Assembly (NCBI RefSeq): GCF_006716565.1
Contig: NZ_VFPG01000001.1
Span: 2,790,001 to 2,854,000 of the forward strand
Source: Nocardia bhagyanarayanae
Lineage (GTDB): Bacteria > Actinomycetota > Actinomycetes > Mycobacteriales > Mycobacteriaceae
Length of the DNA stretch: 64,000 nucleotides
Reading direction: 5' to 3'
Shown here: positions 38,191 through 46,953 of the stretch, one piece after another
How the letters are laid out: each line of letters begins with the position of its first letter
Numbering within the stretch: position 1 is the stretch's first letter
Position numbers and translations under genes: made by a program
The notes under the pieces: model-generated
What the model saw: the letters and a program-made list of their open reading frames with translations, nothing else
Databases searched by the model: none
What the model was told of the DNA's origin: nothing

Positions 38191-39105
38191 GTGTCCGTCG
38201 TCGAATTGCCCGCGCTCTTGCGCCGCGCCGTTCCCGCGCTCGCCGTCGCCTTGGCCTGCGCCGGAGTCGCCGCGCCGGGCGCGACCGCGGAACCCGGCCC
38301 CGCTTGCGCGCCCGCCACCTCGGCGACCGCGCTGCCCGCCGCCGTCCCGGTGCTGGACTGGGCGGAGAACCTCGGCTACGACCGGCAGGGCAACCTATGG
38401 GTTTCCCGGCTATACCGCAACGAGGTGCAGCGCTACGACGACGCCGGGCGGCTGACCGCCACGGTCCCGGTGGAGTTTCCCGGCGCCGTCCGGCTCGGAC
38501 CCGACGGGCTGATGTACGTCGTGTACGGCGACGCGCCGACCAGCGTCGTGCGCCCCGGCGGCGTCGTCCGTTTCGATCCGGCCGCCGCCGAACCGCGCCC
38601 GGAGATCTTCGCGTCCGGCTTCACCATGCCCAACGGCGCGGCCTTCGACACCGACGGTTCGCTCTACGTCGCCTCCGCGACCGGGGTGATCCGCGTCGGC
38701 CGCGACGGCGTCGTCGACGCGGGCTGGACCGAGCGAGCAAAGTTGAACGCCAACGGCATCGCCGTGCACGACGGCACGGTGTACCTGACCTCCAACGGCG
38801 GACCGCTCGGGCGGGTCCTGCGTTTCCCGGTCACCGAACCGGACCGCCGCACCGTCCTCACGGATCTGACGTCCGCGCTCCCCGGCGTCCCCGACTTCGC
38901 CGACGACCTGCTGGTGGACGAGGCGGGCGCGGTCTACGTGACCACGCTGTCCGGCCAGCTCGTCCGGATCGATCCGAGCGGCCAGTCCTGCCGCGTCCTC
39001 TCGGCCGAACCGATGACGTCGGTCGTCGCCGTCCCCGGTCGTCCCGGCGAACTCCTCGCCGGTACCGAGCGCGGCGCGGTCCTGCGCATCCAGCTGGCCC
39101 CCTGA
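38191..39105 (+). CDS. secreted SMP-30/gluconolactonase-like beta-propeller protein
   Basis: 304 residues from GTG 38191, which has AGGAGG 6 nt upstream; an earlier in-frame ATG (38137) is disfavoured. A signal peptide covers about 1-33 (LLRRAVPALAVALACAGVAAPGATA). The mature part has repeated propeller blades (NLWVSRLYRNEVQRY, GLMYVVYGD, GSLYVASATG, GTVYLTSNGG, GAVYVTTLSGQLVRID). Could bind a metal and hydrolyse a lactone, or only bind ligand. It stands alone, divergent from the lipase-like gene, and is followed by hairpin element copy 3. Confidence 0.85.
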   Translation: MSVVELPALLRRAVPALAVALACAGVAAPGATAEPGPACAPATSATALPAAVPVLDWAENLGYDRQGNLWVSRLYRNEVQRYDDAGRLTATVPVEFPGAVRLGPDGLMYVVYGDAPTSVVRPGGVVRFDPAAAEPRPEIFASGFTMPNGAAFDTDGSLYVASATGVIRVGRDGVVDAGWTERAKLNANGIAVHDGTVYLTSNGGPLGRVLRFPVTEPDRRTVLTDLTSALPGVPDFADDLLVDEAGAVYVTTLSGQLVRIDPSGQSCRVLSAEPMTSVVAVPGRPGELLAGTERGAVLRIQLAP

Positions 39106-39142
39106 CGCAACCCCCTCGGCTCGCAGTGAGCCCGCTCGACCA

Positions 39143-39233
39143 CCATTTCTCTCCCGTCGATAGCGAAATTGATTCGATGGGAGTCGAATGGCGGTGCGAC
39201 ACGCCTTCACAACCGCCATTTCTCTCCCGTCGA
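39143..39233. repeat. 91-bp three-arm hairpin element, copy 3
   Basis: Arm 1 (39143-39160) and arm 3 (39216-39233) are identical to each other and to those of copy 1. The inverted arm (39173-39191) carries GGGAGTCGAATGG, so it pairs less well, and the 24-nt spacer adds CGG/CCG that would extend the second stem. It lies between the SMP-30 stop and the cobalamin riboswitch. Confidence 0.85.
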
Positions 39234-39370
39234 TTCGTCGACGCGTGGCCTATGCGCAACTGTCTGGCGATCAGCGTGCGGCACTGGTTGGGGGCTGTTC
39301 AACGGTGGTCTGGGGCGCGGTGATTGGACCTCGGGCCGCGGAAGCTGGGAAGCCGCACGTCGGCGCCCGG

Positions 39371-39540
39371 CGGTATCGTCCAACGGCGACGCGGGGAACA
39401 CCGGTGTGAATCCGGGGCTGTCCCGCAACTGTCACCGAGGAGCAATCCGCCGATTCATGGCCACGACCTGCCCGGGTTGGAAGGCCGGCGGTGCGCGTCG
39501 ATCCGGGAGCCAGGACACCCGCGTCGGATGTATCGGGACG
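39371..39540 (+). promoter_or_regulatory. cobalamin (B12) riboswitch
   Basis: Conserved core words of the class are present in order: GGGGAACACCGGTGTGAATCC split across 39393-39412, GGGGCTGTCCCGCAACTGT ending at 39432, and AGCCAGGACACC at 39508-39519. The ribosome-binding site GAGG and the ATG at 39559 follow within 40 nt, which fits translational control: with cobalamin bound, the kissing-loop fold would hide the start region and shut off the importer operon. Outer boundaries are approximate. Confidence 0.9.
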
Positions 39541-39558
39541 ACTCTCCACGAGGATGGC

Positions 39559-41151
39559 ATGGACAACTCGACAGGATCCCGACGGCCGCTTGGCCGCCGG
39601 GAGTTATTGCTGCGCGGCGCCGGAGCGGCGGGTCTCGTCGCGCTCGGCGGCATCGGTGTGCTCACCGGTTGCGGGACCGACGGATCGACCGGAGTACCGG
39701 AGGGCCCGCCGCGCGCGGGCGGCCGGCTGCGCGCCGCGATCGCCGGACGCGCCGCGAGCGTCGACGTGCTCGACCCGCACCGGGCGGGCAGTTCCGCGGG
39801 CGGCGCGGTCGCCAAGAACGTGTGGGACAAGCTGGTCGCCTACAACAACGACCTCACCCTGCGGTACCGGCTCGCGCAGTCGCTGGAGCCCAACGCGGAC
39901 GGCAGCGAATGGCGGATCACCCTGCGCCCCGGCGTCGTCTTCAGCGACGGCACGCCGCTGACCGCGCGGGATGTGTTGTGGAGCTTCGAGCGCATGCTCG
40001 ACCCGGCCAAGCAGTCCTCCGGCGACCTCGCGGTGGTCGACATGGCCCGTACCAGGGCCGACGGCGATCTCGGCGTCGTCGTCGCGATGAAGACGCCGAT
40101 CGCGGACTTCGGCTCGGTGCTCGCGGGGTGGTACTGCTACGTCGTCAAGGACGGCAGCACGGTGTTCGACGAGCGGACCCTCCCGGTCGGCACCGGTCCG
40201 TTCGCGCTGCGCTCGTGGTCGCCGGGCGACCGAACGCTGTTGCGGCGCAACGAGAAATACTGGGACGGTCCGGTGCACCTGGACGAGGTCGAGATCATCC
40301 AGATCGCCGAGACCGAGGCGCGGATGAACGCCTTCCTCTCCGGCGAAGTGGATCTGGTGCAGGAGATGTCGTATCTACAGGCGCGGTCGCTGGACAGCGA
40401 TCCGGACGCCTACGTCGTCACGCCACCGGCGGGTCTCATGGGCGCCTTCCAAATGCGCGTGGACGAACCGCCTTTCGACGATGTGCGGGTCCGCCAGGCC
40501 ATGCGGTTGGCGGTCGATCGGCAGGCCATGGTCGACTCGGTGTACTACGGCTACGGCGAGGTCGGCAACGACATCTACGGCAAGGGCGCGCCCTTCTACA
40601 ACGACAGCCTGCCGCAGCGGACCTACGACCCCGAGCGGGCCAGGCAACTGCTGAAGGAAGCGGGCAAGGAGAACCTGACCGTCACCTTGCAGACCGCCGA
40701 CGCGATTCCCGGGATGGTCGAATCGGCAACGCTTTTCGCCGAGCACGCCAAGGCCGCGGGTATCACGATCCGGCTGGAGACGGTCCCCGCCGACACCTAC
40801 TTCTCCCGGGTTTCGGGCAAGCAGCCGCTGACCCATATCGGCTGGTGGAACTACAGTCTGGACTACTTCTACGGTCAGACCATGACCAGCGCCTCGCCGA
40901 GCAACGGCACCGGTTGGCGTCGCCCGGCGTGGGACGCCAAGTTCGCCGCGGCGCGCGCCGAGATGAATCAACAGCGGCGTCGCGAGCTGTATTTCGAACT
41001 CCAAGAGGAACTCTGGCAGGAAGGCGGCTACATCCTGCACAGTTTCGCGAAGCGGCCGGACGCCGCGCGCAATCGGGTGCGGGGCGTCCGCGACGGCGTG
41101 CCGGGCACCGACGACTGGGCGAACTTCGCCACCACCTGGCTGGCGTCGTAG
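39559..41151 (+). CDS. Opp/Nik-type ABC importer substrate-binding lipoprotein (Tat signal)
   Basis: 530 residues from ATG 39559, 9 nt after GAGG. The signal is twin-arginine plus lipobox: GRRELLLRG then LTGC, so it should be exported folded and lipid-anchored. The mature protein is an SBP family 5 protein (DVLDPHRAG, LAQSLEPNADGSEWRITLRPGV-like start, VGTGPFALRSW, VRQAMRLAVDRQAM). Family 5 proteins bind peptides, nickel or cobalt chelates, or glycosides. The B12 riboswitch directly upstream argues for cobalt, nickel or a corrinoid precursor. First gene of a three-gene operon. Confidence 0.9.
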   Translation: MDNSTGSRRPLGRRELLLRGAGAAGLVALGGIGVLTGCGTDGSTGVPEGPPRAGGRLRAAIAGRAASVDVLDPHRAGSSAGGAVAKNVWDKLVAYNNDLTLRYRLAQSLEPNADGSEWRITLRPGVVFSDGTPLTARDVLWSFERMLDPAKQSSGDLAVVDMARTRADGDLGVVVAMKTPIADFGSVLAGWYCYVVKDGSTVFDERTLPVGTGPFALRSWSPGDRTLLRRNEKYWDGPVHLDEVEIIQIAETEARMNAFLSGEVDLVQEMSYLQARSLDSDPDAYVVTPPAGLMGAFQMRVDEPPFDDVRVRQAMRLAVDRQAMVDSVYYGYGEVGNDIYGKGAPFYNDSLPQRTYDPERARQLLKEAGKENLTVTLQTADAIPGMVESATLFAEHAKAAGITIRLETVPADTYFSRVSGKQPLTHIGWWNYSLDYFYGQTMTSASPSNGTGWRRPAWDAKFAAARAEMNQQRRRELYFELQEELWQEGGYILHSFAKRPDAARNRVRGVRDGVPGTDDWANFATTWLAS

Positions 41152-41160
41152 GCGGCGCTC

Positions 41161-42135
41161 GTGACCCGTTATCTGCTGCGCCGGATCGGTGGCGGCATCG
41201 GGGTGCTGTTCGTCGTCGCGCTGGTGGTGTTCGGACTGTTCGAGGCGCTGGACTCGGACGCGGCCGCCGTCGTGCTCAGTCGCGACGGCGGCGGCGATCC
41301 GTCGCCGGAACAACTCGCCGCCGTCCGAGCCGAACTCGGCCTCGATCGTCCGGCTCCGATCCGATTCCTCGACTGGGCTGGCGATTTCGTGCGCGGTGAC
41401 CTAGGTACCTCGCTGGTTTCGGGGCGTCCGGTCGGCGAGGTCTTGCTGGGTCGGCTCGGCAACAGCGCGGTCCTCGCCGTCGCGACGACGGCGCTGCTGG
41501 TGCCGACCATGCTGTGCCTCGGGCTCGCGGCGGGCGCGCGGCCGGGCTCCCGGCTGGACCGTGCCGTCAGCGCCGCGACCCTGGTCGCCGAATCGCTGCC
41601 ATCGTTCGTGTCCGGCGTGATCCTCGTCGCGACAGTCGCTTTGACGTTTCGGCTGCTGCCGGCGGTCTCGCTGCTGCCGACCGGCGTCAGTGCGTGGCAG
41701 CGACCGGAAGTGCTCGTCCTGCCGGTGCTCTGTCTGCTGATCGGTGCGAGTCCGCATCCGGTGCGGGTGATTCGGGCGCAGACCGCCGACGTGATGGCCA
41801 GCCCGTACATCGAGACGGCGCGGCTCAACGGGGTCGGCCGGTGGCGGCTGCTCGCCAGGCACGTCGCGCCGAACGCGGTGTCCGCGTCGATCCATCCGCT
41901 CGCCGGGTCGATCGTCGGACTGATCGGTGGAATCGCCGTCGTGGAAACGCTTTTCGCCTATCCGGGATTGTCTCAGGAATTGCTGCGCGCCATCTCGGCG
42001 CGCGATTTTCCGTTCGTCCAGTCGGCCGCGATGCTGATGGCGGGCGTCGGGTTGGTGGTGTATCTGATCGCCGATCTGCTCACCCTCGCCGTCAGCCCGC
42101 GGGCCCGGCACGTGGTGTTGGGCGGGCGGTCGTGA
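41161..42135 (+). CDS. ABC importer permease 1 (DppB/NikB type)
   Basis: 324 residues from GTG 41161, 9 nt after the SBP gene. It begins with the family N-terminus TRYLLRRIGGGIGVLFVVALVVFGLF and the extracellular loop VRAELGLDRPAPIRFLDWAGDFVRGDLGTSL; the EAA loop is IETARLNGVGRWRLLARHVAPNA. About six membrane segments. The stop overlaps the start of the fused permease-ATPase gene by 4 bp (GTGA). Pairs with the permease domain of that protein. Confidence 0.92.
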   Translation: MTRYLLRRIGGGIGVLFVVALVVFGLFEALDSDAAAVVLSRDGGGDPSPEQLAAVRAELGLDRPAPIRFLDWAGDFVRGDLGTSLVSGRPVGEVLLGRLGNSAVLAVATTALLVPTMLCLGLAAGARPGSRLDRAVSAATLVAESLPSFVSGVILVATVALTFRLLPAVSLLPTGVSAWQRPEVLVLPVLCLLIGASPHPVRVIRAQTADVMASPYIETARLNGVGRWRLLARHVAPNAVSASIHPLAGSIVGLIGGIAVVETLFAYPGLSQELLRAISARDFPFVQSAAMLMAGVGLVVYLIADLLTLAVSPRARHVVLGGRS

Positions 42136-44657
42136 TCCCGCGTCGCGCGATCCCGCCCGCGGTGGCGTTGGCCTTGGTCGGCGCGACGGTGGTTCTCGGG
42201 CCGCTGCTCGCCCCGCATTCGGCGACCGCGCCGGTGGGTCGTCCGTTCCAAGGCCCGTCCGCGCGGTATCCGTTCGGCACCGATGTGGTCGGTCGCGATG
42301 TGCTCTCGCGGCTCCTGCACGGCGGGGTTCCGCTGGTGTCGATCGCGACGCTCGCGCTGGTGACCGCGTACGTCATCGGGCTGGCGCTCGGTCTGCTCGC
42401 CGGGTTGCGACGTGGCGCCGATCCGTGGGTGATGCGTCCGGTCGACGCCGTGGTGATCGTGCCGTGGTTCCTGCTGCTCGCGGTCGTCGCGACCGCGATG
42501 GGTCCGGGTCCCTGGGCGATCGTGGTGACCACCGCGGCGGCCTCGGCCCCGTGGATCGCGCGGATCGTGCGCACCGCCGTGCTCGACCTGGCTTCGCGGG
42601 GGTACGTGGAGGCCGCGCGCGCCAGGGGCGAGCCGTGGTGGCGAATCGCGGTGGTCGAGGTACTGCCGAATCTGCGCTCGGTTGTGCTGGCGGACGCGGG
42701 AATTCGCGTCTCGGGAGCCATCGCGATGGTGGCGGTGAGTGGGTTCCTCGGCTTGGGTCTGCGCCCGCCCTCGGCGGATTGGGCGTTGATGATCACGGAG
42801 AACCGACCGGGTTTCGCGGTCGCGCCGTGGTCGGTGCTCGCGCCCGCCGGAATGGTGATGGCGTTGGTCGTCTCGGTGAACCTGCTGGTGGATCGATTGC
42901 TCGGCGGGGACGAGCGGCGCGTCGAACCGGTCATCGGGGCGCCCGGCGACGGCGTCGCGGTGCGCGGGCTGAGCGTCCGCGACGCACGCGGCCGTGTCGT
43001 GCTCGACGATGTGACGCTCGCGGTGGACCGGGGCCGCGGACTCGCGGTCATCGGTCCATCCGGCGCGGGCAAGACGACCTTCGCGCTGGCCGTGCTCGGC
43101 GCGCTGCCTGAGGGCATGTCGGCGACGGGCGTCATCACGACACCAGCGGCCACCGGCCGCCGCACCGTCGGTTACGTGCCGCAGGACCCGTCCGCGGGAC
43201 TCAACCCCGCCCTGCGCATCGGCACCTCGATACGTGAAATCGGCCGTGTTCGAGCTGGATCCACCCCGACCGATGTCGCCGCGGCCCTGCGCCGAGTGGG
43301 TCTCCCCACCGACCGCTCCTTCCAGCGCCGCTACCCACATCAACTCTCCGGCGGCCAGCAACAACGCGTACTCCTGGCGATGGCGCTCCTCGGCGATCCA
43401 GCCCTGATCGTCCTCGATGAACCAACCACCGGACTCGACACGCGAACCCGCACGGATCTCCTCGACACCCTCCGCACGATCCGCCGGGACACCGCGACCA
43501 CTTTCCTCGTCGTCACCCACGACCTCCCCGGCTTGTCCTCGATCGTGGACGACGTCGCCGAGTTCGACGGTGGTCGCCTCATCCGCTTCGCGCCACTGCG
43601 CTCGCCGGGGTCGGCCGAGCCCGCACGTCCTGAACTCGGGACCGGCCTATTCCTGCCTGTGGCCAGCGCGGAGGTCGACCGGCTGAACGACCGCGATGCG
43701 AGTCCAATACTGCCGCTGGAGAAGTCGTCCCTCGAGGTCGATGTGGGTCCGACGCTGTTGCGGCCGGTCGCTGGCGCGGAGGCCGACCGGTCGACCGACC
43801 GCGATGCGAGTCCAGCACTGCCGCTGAAGAAATTGCCCGTCGAGGACGACGTGAGTCCGACCCTGTTGTCGCGCGTCGCCGGCTCGGAGGGCGACCTGTC
43901 GACCGACCGCGATGCGAGTTCAGCGCTGCCACTGGAGAAGTCGGCTGGCCAGGTCGAGATGAGTCCGATGCGGCCTGCGGTGTTGCGGGTCGATGGGCTG
44001 ACGGTCCGGCACGGGCGCAGCCGTCCCGTTCTGAGCGGGGTCGGCTTCGAGTTGGGCGCGGGGGAGTGCCTCGCACTCACCGGACGCTCCGGGGCGGGCA
44101 AGACCACGGTGGCGCGGGTGCTCGCGGGTTTGTGCGAACCGCATTCAGGAACCATCGAATTGGCGGGCCGACGTCTGCCCGCGGGCGTCGATCGGCGGTC
44201 GATCGAGGAGCGTCGGGCCATCCAGCTGGTCTTCCAGAATCCGGCGACCTCGTTGAATCCCGCGTACTCTGTCGGCAGACAGGTCCGCCGCACCCTCTGC
44301 CTGCTGCGCGGTTTCGACGAAAAGACCGCGTACACAGAGGCATTGCGTCTCTTCGAGTCACTGCACCTCGACCCGAGCTTGCTCTCCCGGCGACCGTCCC
44401 AGCTCTCCGGCGGTCAACAGCAGCGCGTCGCCATCGCCCGCGCTCTCGCCGCCGCCCCCACGGTGCTCATCTGCGACGAGATCACCGCCTCCCTCGACGC
44501 GAAGGCCCGAACCGCGGTCCTGGATCTCCTGGACTCCCTCCGCACCACCGGCTTGTCCATGATCCTCATCAGCCACCAACCCGAGGTGATCGATCGCCTG
44601 GCCGACCGAGCCCTGACCATCGCCGATGGCAGCCTGACCCCCGCGCCCGCCGGCTAG
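42132..44657 (+). CDS. fused importer permease 2 + two ATPases (DppC-DppD-DppF in one chain)
   Basis: 841 residues from GTG 42132, overlapping the previous stop by 4 bp. Residues about 1-265 are the DppC/NikC permease (FGTDVVGRDVLSRLLHGG; EAA loop YVEAARARGEPWWRI). NBD1 about 270-500: Walker A GPSGAGKTT near 308, LSGGQQQR, LIVLDEPTTGLD. A linker of three 36-residue repeats spans 506-613. NBD2 about 615-835: GRSGAGKTT near 652, LSGGQQQR, LICDEITASLD. Usually these are three separate genes, sometimes with NBDs fused. With the separate DppB-type permease this completes one importer. Under the upstream riboswitch. Confidence 0.9.
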   Translation: MIPRRAIPPAVALALVGATVVLGPLLAPHSATAPVGRPFQGPSARYPFGTDVVGRDVLSRLLHGGVPLVSIATLALVTAYVIGLALGLLAGLRRGADPWVMRPVDAVVIVPWFLLLAVVATAMGPGPWAIVVTTAAASAPWIARIVRTAVLDLASRGYVEAARARGEPWWRIAVVEVLPNLRSVVLADAGIRVSGAIAMVAVSGFLGLGLRPPSADWALMITENRPGFAVAPWSVLAPAGMVMALVVSVNLLVDRLLGGDERRVEPVIGAPGDGVAVRGLSVRDARGRVVLDDVTLAVDRGRGLAVIGPSGAGKTTFALAVLGALPEGMSATGVITTPAATGRRTVGYVPQDPSAGLNPALRIGTSIREIGRVRAGSTPTDVAAALRRVGLPTDRSFQRRYPHQLSGGQQQRVLLAMALLGDPALIVLDEPTTGLDTRTRTDLLDTLRTIRRDTATTFLVVTHDLPGLSSIVDDVAEFDGGRLIRFAPLRSPGSAEPARPELGTGLFLPVASAEVDRLNDRDASPILPLEKSSLEVDVGPTLLRPVAGAEADRSTDRDASPALPLKKLPVEDDVSPTLLSRVAGSEGDLSTDRDASSALPLEKSAGQVEMSPMRPAVLRVDGLTVRHGRSRPVLSGVGFELGAGECLALTGRSGAGKTTVARVLAGLCEPHSGTIELAGRRLPAGVDRRSIEERRAIQLVFQNPATSLNPAYSVGRQVRRTLCLLRGFDEKTAYTEALRLFESLHLDPSLLSRRPSQLSGGQQQRVAIARALAAAPTVLICDEITASLDAKARTAVLDLLDSLRTTGLSMILISHQPEVIDRLADRALTIADGSLTPAPAG
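43647..43970 (+). repeat. three 108-bp in-frame repeats in the linker between the two ATPases
   Basis: Units start at 43647, 43755 and 43863, each 36 codons, with the shared word DRDAS(P/S)xLPLxK near the middle and a shared GACCGCGATGCGAGT in DNA. DNA similarity between units is visibly higher than protein similarity would require, so the expansion is recent. The linker looks disordered and acidic. Confidence 0.85.
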
Positions 44658-45613
44658 GACTCTCGGGGGAGCGCGGATTCGATCCGAGACGAGATGGCGC
44701 GGAGTTGCTCTGTCAGTTCCGGCGATGCGTGAACGCGGAAGGGCACGCCAAGAGCGAGCAGGCGGTGGGCCAACCATTCGGGGGAGTCGTCGCGGGTGGC
44801 GGTCAGACGGCAACTGCCGTCGTCGAGGGAAGTCAGCTCGCCCGGGTCGTCGCCGAGACGGCCCGCCACGCGCGAGACCGACGCGGAGATGGTGACGTGC
44901 ACCCGGTAAGCCGATGCGCCCCAATCGGTTCGGCGGCCCGCCACGTAGTCGGCAGGAGAGTCGGCGGGTAGCGGGCGCGGGGTGAAGCGTGCGCCGGTGG
45001 GTTGCGGACGTTCGATCCGGTCGACGCGGAAGACCCGCCAGTCCGTGCGGTCGAGATCGTGGCCGAGGAGATACCAGCGGCGGCGGATCGGAACCAGGCC
45101 GACGGGCTCCACATGCCGTCGGCCACTACCGCCCGAGTACACGAAACGTATTCGCTCCCTGTTGGTTACGGCCGCAGCGAGGGTGCTCAGAACTTCCGGG
45201 TCGACGGTCGGTCCGTCGTGCGCGGGCGTCGCGGTGGCCGCCCCGAGGACGCGCACGCGGCGGCGCAACTTGGCGGGCAGGATCTGCTCCAGCTTGGCGA
45301 GCGCACGCACCGACGCCTCCTCGATGCCCGCGACCGCGGATCCCGCCGCCGCCCGCAGCCCGACCGCGAGGGCGACAGCTTCGTCGTCGTCGACGAGCAG
45401 CGGCGGCATGGCCGCGCCCGCCACCAGTCGGTAGCCGCCCGTCGCCCCCATGGTTGCCTGCACCGGATAGCCGAGTTCGCGCAGCCGGTCGATGTCGCGG
45501 CGCACGGTGCGGTCGGTGACGCCGAGACGTTCGGCCAGTTCGCTGCCGGAGAATTCGCGCGGGGTCTGCAACAGCGAGAGCAGTCGGAGCAGGCGAGCCC
45601 GGGTGTCGTTCAC
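44654..45613 (-). CDS. YafY-type HTH/WYL-domain regulator
   Basis: 319 residues from GTG 45613. N-terminal winged helix ([23 protein letters not shown], about 22-44) followed by a WYL domain ([29 protein letters not shown]) and a C-terminal WCX segment. WYL domains bind nucleotides or other small ligands. Divergent from the epoxide hydrolase with 63 bp between starts, where a palindrome at 45636-45654 lies; control of that gene is likely. Its 3' end overlaps the convergent ABC importer stop by 4 bp. Confidence 0.9.
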   Translation of the reverse strand: MNDTRARLLRLLSLLQTPREFSGSELAERLGVTDRTVRRDIDRLRELGYPVQATMGATGGYRLVAGAAMPPLLVDDDEAVALAVGLRAAAGSAVAGIEEASVRALAKLEQILPAKLRRRVRVLGAATATPAHDGPTVDPEVLSTLAAAVTNRERIRFVYSGGSGRRHVEPVGLVPIRRRWYLLGHDLDRTDWRVFRVDRIERPQPTGARFTPRPLPADSPADYVAGRRTDWGASAYRVHVTISASVSRVAGRLGDDPGELTSLDDGSCRLTATRDDSPEWLAHRLLALGVPFRVHASPELTEQLRAISSRIESALPRES

Positions 45614-45635
45614 GAATTCCAGAATTCCAGAAAAC

Positions 45636-45654
45636 TAGGACATGGATGGTCCTA
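45636..45654. promoter_or_regulatory. candidate operator TAGGAC-N7-GTCCTA
   Basis: Perfect 6-bp inverted repeat with 7-nt spacer (TAGGAC at 45636-45641, GTCCTA at 45649-45654), midway between the WYL regulator and epoxide hydrolase starts. A direct repeat GAATTCCAGAATTCCAG lies at about 45615-45630. Its position fits autoregulation and control of the hydrolase. Confidence 0.55.
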
Positions 45655-45676
45655 TATGACTTCTAGCGTTGTTCTC

Positions 45677-46807
45677 ATGACGAACCCCATCCGCCCCTTC
45701 CGCATCGACATCCCGCAGGCCGAGATCGACGACCTGAACGACCGGCTCGCCCGCACCCGCTGGTCGGCGCAGTTGCCCGGCTCGGATCGCGGCGTCCCGG
45801 TCGACTACCTGCGCGAGCTCGCCGAGCACTGGCGCACCCGCTTCGACTGGCGCGCGCAGGAGGCGGCGCTCAACGAACTTCCGCAGTTCATCACCGAAAT
45901 CGACGGTCTCGACGTGCATTTCGTGCACGTCGAGTCGCCCGAGCCGGATGCGCTTCCGCTGCTGCTGACCCACGGCTGGCCCAATTCGTTCGTCGAATTC
46001 ACCAAGACCATCGGTCCGCTGGCCGACCCGAGGGCGCACGGCCTCGACCCCGCGCAGGCGTTTCACGTCGTGGTGCCCTCGGTGCCGGGTTTCGCGTTTT
46101 CCGCTGCGCCGACGGACGAGATGACCACCGGCCGGTTGGCCCGGATGTGGGTGGAGCTGATGGATCGCCTCGGCTACCGGCGCTACGGAGTCCAGGGCGG
46201 CGACCTCGGCGCGTATGTCGCACCGGAAATGGCGCTGGCCGCGCCGGATCGGGTGGTCGGCGTGCACCTCGACGGCGGCATCGGCATGCCGACCGCGGCG
46301 GACGTGCCGACCATGACCGCCGAGGAACGCACCGAATGGGATCTCATGCAGCAGTGGATGTCCGGCGGCGTCGACCACCACACGCTGTTGCGCGCCGCGC
46401 CGCAGACCTTCGCCCACGCGTGGAACGATTCGCCGGTCGGGCTGCTGGCCTGGCAGGTACAGAAGTTCCAGGAGTTCACGCCACTGGTCGATCACCTGGA
46501 GGAAGCGATCGACCCCGACCACCTGCTGACCAACGTCAGCTTGTACTGGTTCACCGCCACCGCGGGCACCTCGTCCTGGCCGATGTACAACGGACTCGGA
46601 AAGGACGGTTTCGTCTGGCCCGCGGGTCAGAAGCTGGTTCCGACCGGCGTCTACGGCGGCGGCTCCGCGCTCATGCGGCGACTCGCCGAGCAGGACAACG
46701 TCATCGCGCACTGGCCCGAGGGCAACACCGGCAACCACTTCGTCGCGATGGAGGTGCCGGAGACGCACGTCGCCGACATCCGCGCGTTCTTCGCGAAGCT
46801 CGGCTGA
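45677..46807 (+). CDS. microsomal-type epoxide hydrolase
   Basis: 376 residues from ATG 45677. It has the EHN N-terminal domain ([24 protein letters not shown]) and alpha/beta hydrolase core: HGWP oxyanion motif at 99-102, nucleophile Asp176 (QGGDLGA), base His354 (TGNHF), and lid tyrosines ([17 protein letters not shown]). It should open epoxides of hydrophobic compounds to diols. Divergent from the WYL regulator, which probably senses its substrate or a related compound. Followed by a short repeat array (46819-46945). Confidence 0.9.
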   Translation: MTNPIRPFRIDIPQAEIDDLNDRLARTRWSAQLPGSDRGVPVDYLRELAEHWRTRFDWRAQEAALNELPQFITEIDGLDVHFVHVESPEPDALPLLLTHGWPNSFVEFTKTIGPLADPRAHGLDPAQAFHVVVPSVPGFAFSAAPTDEMTTGRLARMWVELMDRLGYRRYGVQGGDLGAYVAPEMALAAPDRVVGVHLDGGIGMPTAADVPTMTAEERTEWDLMQQWMSGGVDHHTLLRAAPQTFAHAWNDSPVGLLAWQVQKFQEFTPLVDHLEEAIDPDHLLTNVSLYWFTATAGTSSWPMYNGLGKDGFVWPAGQKLVPTGVYGGGSALMRRLAEQDNVIAHWPEGNTGNHFVAMEVPETHVADIRAFFAKLG

Positions 46808-46818
46808 GTGCCGCCCCA

Positions 46819-46945
46819 ACCGACCGAAGGTCCCCTTCATCCGGCCAGACCGACTGGAGGTGACCTTCGTTCACCCGATCTGCGTGCCGGGTGAAACCGA
46901 CCGAGGGTGACCTTCGGCGCGGTGGGCCGACTGGCGGTGACGTTC
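46819..46945. repeat. four-copy 20-bp motif arranged as a 77-bp duplication
   Basis: ACCGACCGAAGGTCCCCTTC at 46819, ACCGACTGGAGGTGACCTTC at 46849, ACCGACCGAGGGTGACCTTC at 46896 and GCCGACTGGCGGTGACGTTC at 46926. Copies 1/3 and 2/4 are most alike and each pair is 77 bp apart, so a two-motif block was duplicated. The core GAAGGT..CCTTC is nearly palindromic. It lies just after the epoxide hydrolase stop, before the convergent secreted-protein gene. Confidence 0.75.
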
Positions 46946-46953
46946 GGTCGGAT

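Noticed and set aside
39143..39233. Element copy 3 as part of the riboswitch
   Set aside because: It lies over 130 nt upstream of the riboswitch core and the same element occurs at three sites without a riboswitch.
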